From IMG/VR virus record IMGVR_UViG_3300022860_000006, positions 1 to 22,576 of that record: 22,576 nt of DNA. One strand, 5' to 3'. The notes below the pieces were generated by a model, which did not search any database, was not told the DNA's origin, and worked only from the letters and a program-made list of their open reading frames with translations. Source of the stretch: a virus. The number at the start of each line of letters is the position of its first letter. Positions within the stretch are counted from its first letter, which is position 1. The translations under genes and the position numbers were made by a program. Positions 21,528 to 22,576 of the stretch are shown in pieces.

Positions 21528-21918
21528 ATATATCCTCCTTTATATTTGCATAACCATTATTTTCCATTAAATTTGCATAACCACTATTATCTGGGGTATA
21601 ATCTTGGTTTTCATATTTTAACCATTTATATGACTTATCATCATTCCTAGTGAGAAAAAACGTATCTGGGGATTGCCTTTGTTGACCAAAATTCAAAGAT
21701 GCACCACATCCACGGCATATTATCTTTATATATTTATATCCTTCAGATTCTGTTATATATGCCTTTAGATATAAATCATCAGATTTACAACACCCACATT
21801 CTTTAACATCATAAAAACTAAGCTTCTGGGATTCCATCTGTACTTCCCATAAATCCTTACCTTCAACTTGGAATGTATGAGTTTCTCTACCAATACGTTT
21901 TATTATTAATTTTTTCAT
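21520..21918 (-). CDS. Zinc-ribbon protein, first gene of the early operon
   Basis: The protein has 132 residues and starts at ATG 21918 behind AGAGGT. Cys41-x-x-Cys44 (with Cys43) and Cys68-x-x-Cys71 are spaced as in a zinc ribbon, with strand-rich sequence between (LYLKAYITESEGYKYIKII) and a following G-A-S-L-N-F-G-Q. Similar small zinc-ribbon proteins sit among replication and recombination genes in many phages, so nucleic-acid binding is likely but not shown. The C-terminus has a nine-residue duplication (SGYANLMEN / NGYANIKED), also visible as a 27-bp DNA repeat near 21544-21590. A consensus promoter lies 37 bp upstream. Translation of the ribbon-helix-helix gene is coupled to it by overlap. 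Confidence 0.8.
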   Translation of the reverse strand: MKKLIIKRIGRETHTFQVEGKDLWEVQMESQKLSFYDVKECGCCKSDDLYLKAYITESEGYKYIKIICRGCGASLNFGQQRQSPDTFFLTRNDDKSYKWLKYENQDYTPDNSGYANLMENNGYANIKEDIYG

Positions 21919-21954
21919 ATAATACCTCTTTCAATTGGTTTTAATTATAAATTA

Positions 21955-21983
21955 ATTATACATTATATATGAGGTAAAGTCAA
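21955..21983 (-). promoter_or_regulatory. Sigma70-type promoter for the zinc-ribbon operon
   Basis: TTGACT (21983-21978), a 17-base spacer and TATAAT (21960-21955) on the minus strand, one base from the full consensus. It lies between the repeat region and the zinc-ribbon gene. Confidence 0.85.
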
Positions 21984-21993
21984 ATACTATTTT

Positions 21994-22002
21994 TTATACA
22001 CA
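21994..22002 (+). other. DnaA-box-like 9-mer
   Basis: TTATACACA matches the general DnaA box consensus TTATNCACA and lies 11 bp beyond the -35 box of the zinc-ribbon promoter and about 60 bp from AT-rich repeats. A single 9-mer can arise by chance in AT-rich DNA, so it supports an origin only with the repeats beside it. Confidence 0.35.
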
Positions 22003-22280
22003 AGTGATTCGCTATATCCATTGATGCGTATAGGGTTTTCAGCGTTTAGTGGAGTATATGATATAGGATATATATATTTACATGATTAATTAATTGGAAA
22101 TGGGAAATGATAGGATATATATATTTACATGATTAATTAATTGGAATGGGGAATGATAGGATTATATATTTATATGAATTACGGATGCGTTTAACAAAAT
22201 ATTGGGGACTTGTACTGAAGAATATCTGTAAATATACATTACCATTATTATTATTGGATGTATTCCCATCCATCTCACCT
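22003..22280. other. Non-coding repeat region, candidate replication origin
   Basis: No convincing gene lies here. The region is strongly AT-rich and its left half holds 46/47-bp tandem repeats (22063 to about 22180). A DnaA-box-like 9-mer and a promoter lie just to the left and an HNH gene to the right. The words atgcgta and atgcgtt recur around it at 22024, 22183 and 22306. The arrangement of iterated AT-rich units next to replication-type genes is what origins often look like, but no function is shown. Confidence 0.4.
22063..22180. repeat. 46/47-bp tandem repeats, two full copies plus a partial third
   Basis: Units start at 22063, 22110 and 22156, each opening ataggat and containing atatttacatgattaatta in the first two copies. 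The second copy is one base shorter in its G/A tail. The third copy diverges after about 20 bases. They are not in a credible reading frame. Confidence 0.85.
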
Positions 22281-22576
22281 TTACCATTTATTATTATTTA
22301 GGGTCATGCGTTGGATAATATATGTTTTCATATCCATTGGCATTTCATTTAATTTGGTAGTTAATATTTTCATATGACTTTCGGATAGTGTTCCTTTTAT
22401 CTTATTAACTGTTCCAGCTAGTACTTGTAAATTATTAATATCATTGGTCCCACCTTTTGAAATTGGGATTATATGATCTATATTAAAGTTCTTATCATCT
22501 ATTACATATTCATTCATATACACGTCAGGTTTAAATATATTATTATAGATTACTTGTCTTAGTTCATTGATGTCTA
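22281..22576 (-). CDS. HNH endonuclease, 5' end beyond the window
   Basis: The frame is open from the right edge to the stop at 22281, about 98 residues visible. It begins DINELRQVIYNNIFKP at the edge, so the internal GTG at 22523 need not be the start. The HNH core is IDHIIPISKGGTND, then NNLQVLAGTVNKIKG: the His of DH, the Asn of NLQ and the final N-x-x-K match the classical HNH pattern (DHI-P-S-GG-...-N-Q-L-...-N-K). The usual Cys pairs flanking such domains are absent in the visible part. It is likely a homing or mobile nuclease like the one at 19346-19807, or a nuclease of the replication module. The first residues cannot be seen. Confidence 0.75.
   Translation of the reverse strand, partial: DINELRQVIYNNIFKPDVYMNEYVIDDKNFNIDHIIPISKGGTNDINNLQVLAGTVNKIKGTLSESHMKILTTKLNEMPMDMKTYIIQRMTLNNNKW

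Noticed and set aside
22133-22273. A 46-codon minus-strand frame from ATG 22273 after the right-edge HNH gene
   Set aside because: Its ribosome site (AAAGGTG) is too close to the ATG, it runs into the third tandem repeat, it uses CGC and CGT codons unlike its neighbours, and it shows no motif.
1-22576. tRNA or rRNA genes
   Set aside because: I looked for cloverleaf-like stretches with the conserved GTTCRANYC arm in the intergenic regions and saw none; intergenic space is too small for most candidates.

Overview
The window is a compact, AT-rich stretch of a tailed bacteriophage with podovirus-like gene content. Every gene I can support reads on the minus strand, nearly all have strong AGGAGG-type ribosome binding sites, and intergenic space is minimal. 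Gene order from right to left follows the P22-type plan: small terminase, large terminase, portal, scaffold, coat, head-tail accessory factor (gp4-like), tail hub/stabilisation protein (gp10-like), ejection proteins. The coat protein, however, looks like the N4 gp56 / DUF4043 type. The host cannot be fixed from the sequence. Low GC, strong Shine-Dalgarno sites and textbook sigma70-type promoters fit a low-GC bacterium. Both window edges cut genes.

Right part (about 19,300-22,576): the early or replication-type region. From right to left it holds the 3' part of an HNH nuclease gene, a 362-bp intergenic region (a DnaA-box-like 9-mer, 46/47-bp AT-rich repeats and a consensus promoter), a zinc-ribbon protein, an overlapping 48-aa ribbon-helix-helix protein, a second consensus promoter with a structured leader, and a 448-aa protein. 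That protein has an N-terminal winged-helix-like part and a compact C-terminal part carrying motifs like those of family-A DNA polymerases / T7-type RNA polymerases. A free-standing HNH nuclease gene follows, with its own perfect TTGACA-17-TATAAT promoter and an intrinsic terminator.

Middle part (about 12,190-19,270): packaging and head genes: a small Cys-rich protein, TerS, TerL (with a +1 frame break exactly in Walker A), portal (with three N-terminal HxH motifs), a small protein, scaffold and coat.

Left part (1-12,114): a decoration-like protein, then two copies of a 'fibre plus lectin-like protein' cassette. All four of those proteins, and one small neighbour, begin with Sec-type signal peptides. 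Between the cassettes lie three small genes and the gp4-like gene. After them come a small gene, the gp10-like hub, and two probable ejection or internal virion proteins, the last with 25-residue repeats and cut by the window edge.

The most interesting pattern is the transcription layout. The early region uses consensus sigma70-type promoters. The structural region has three exact copies of a 23-bp element, all in the same orientation and each 54-112 bp upstream of a structural gene block (near 19,250, 14,250 and 2,270). This looks like a phage-specific late promoter or activator site. With the unusual polymerase-like protein, it raises the testable possibility of a dedicated late transcription system, although that protein could equally be a replicative DNA polymerase.
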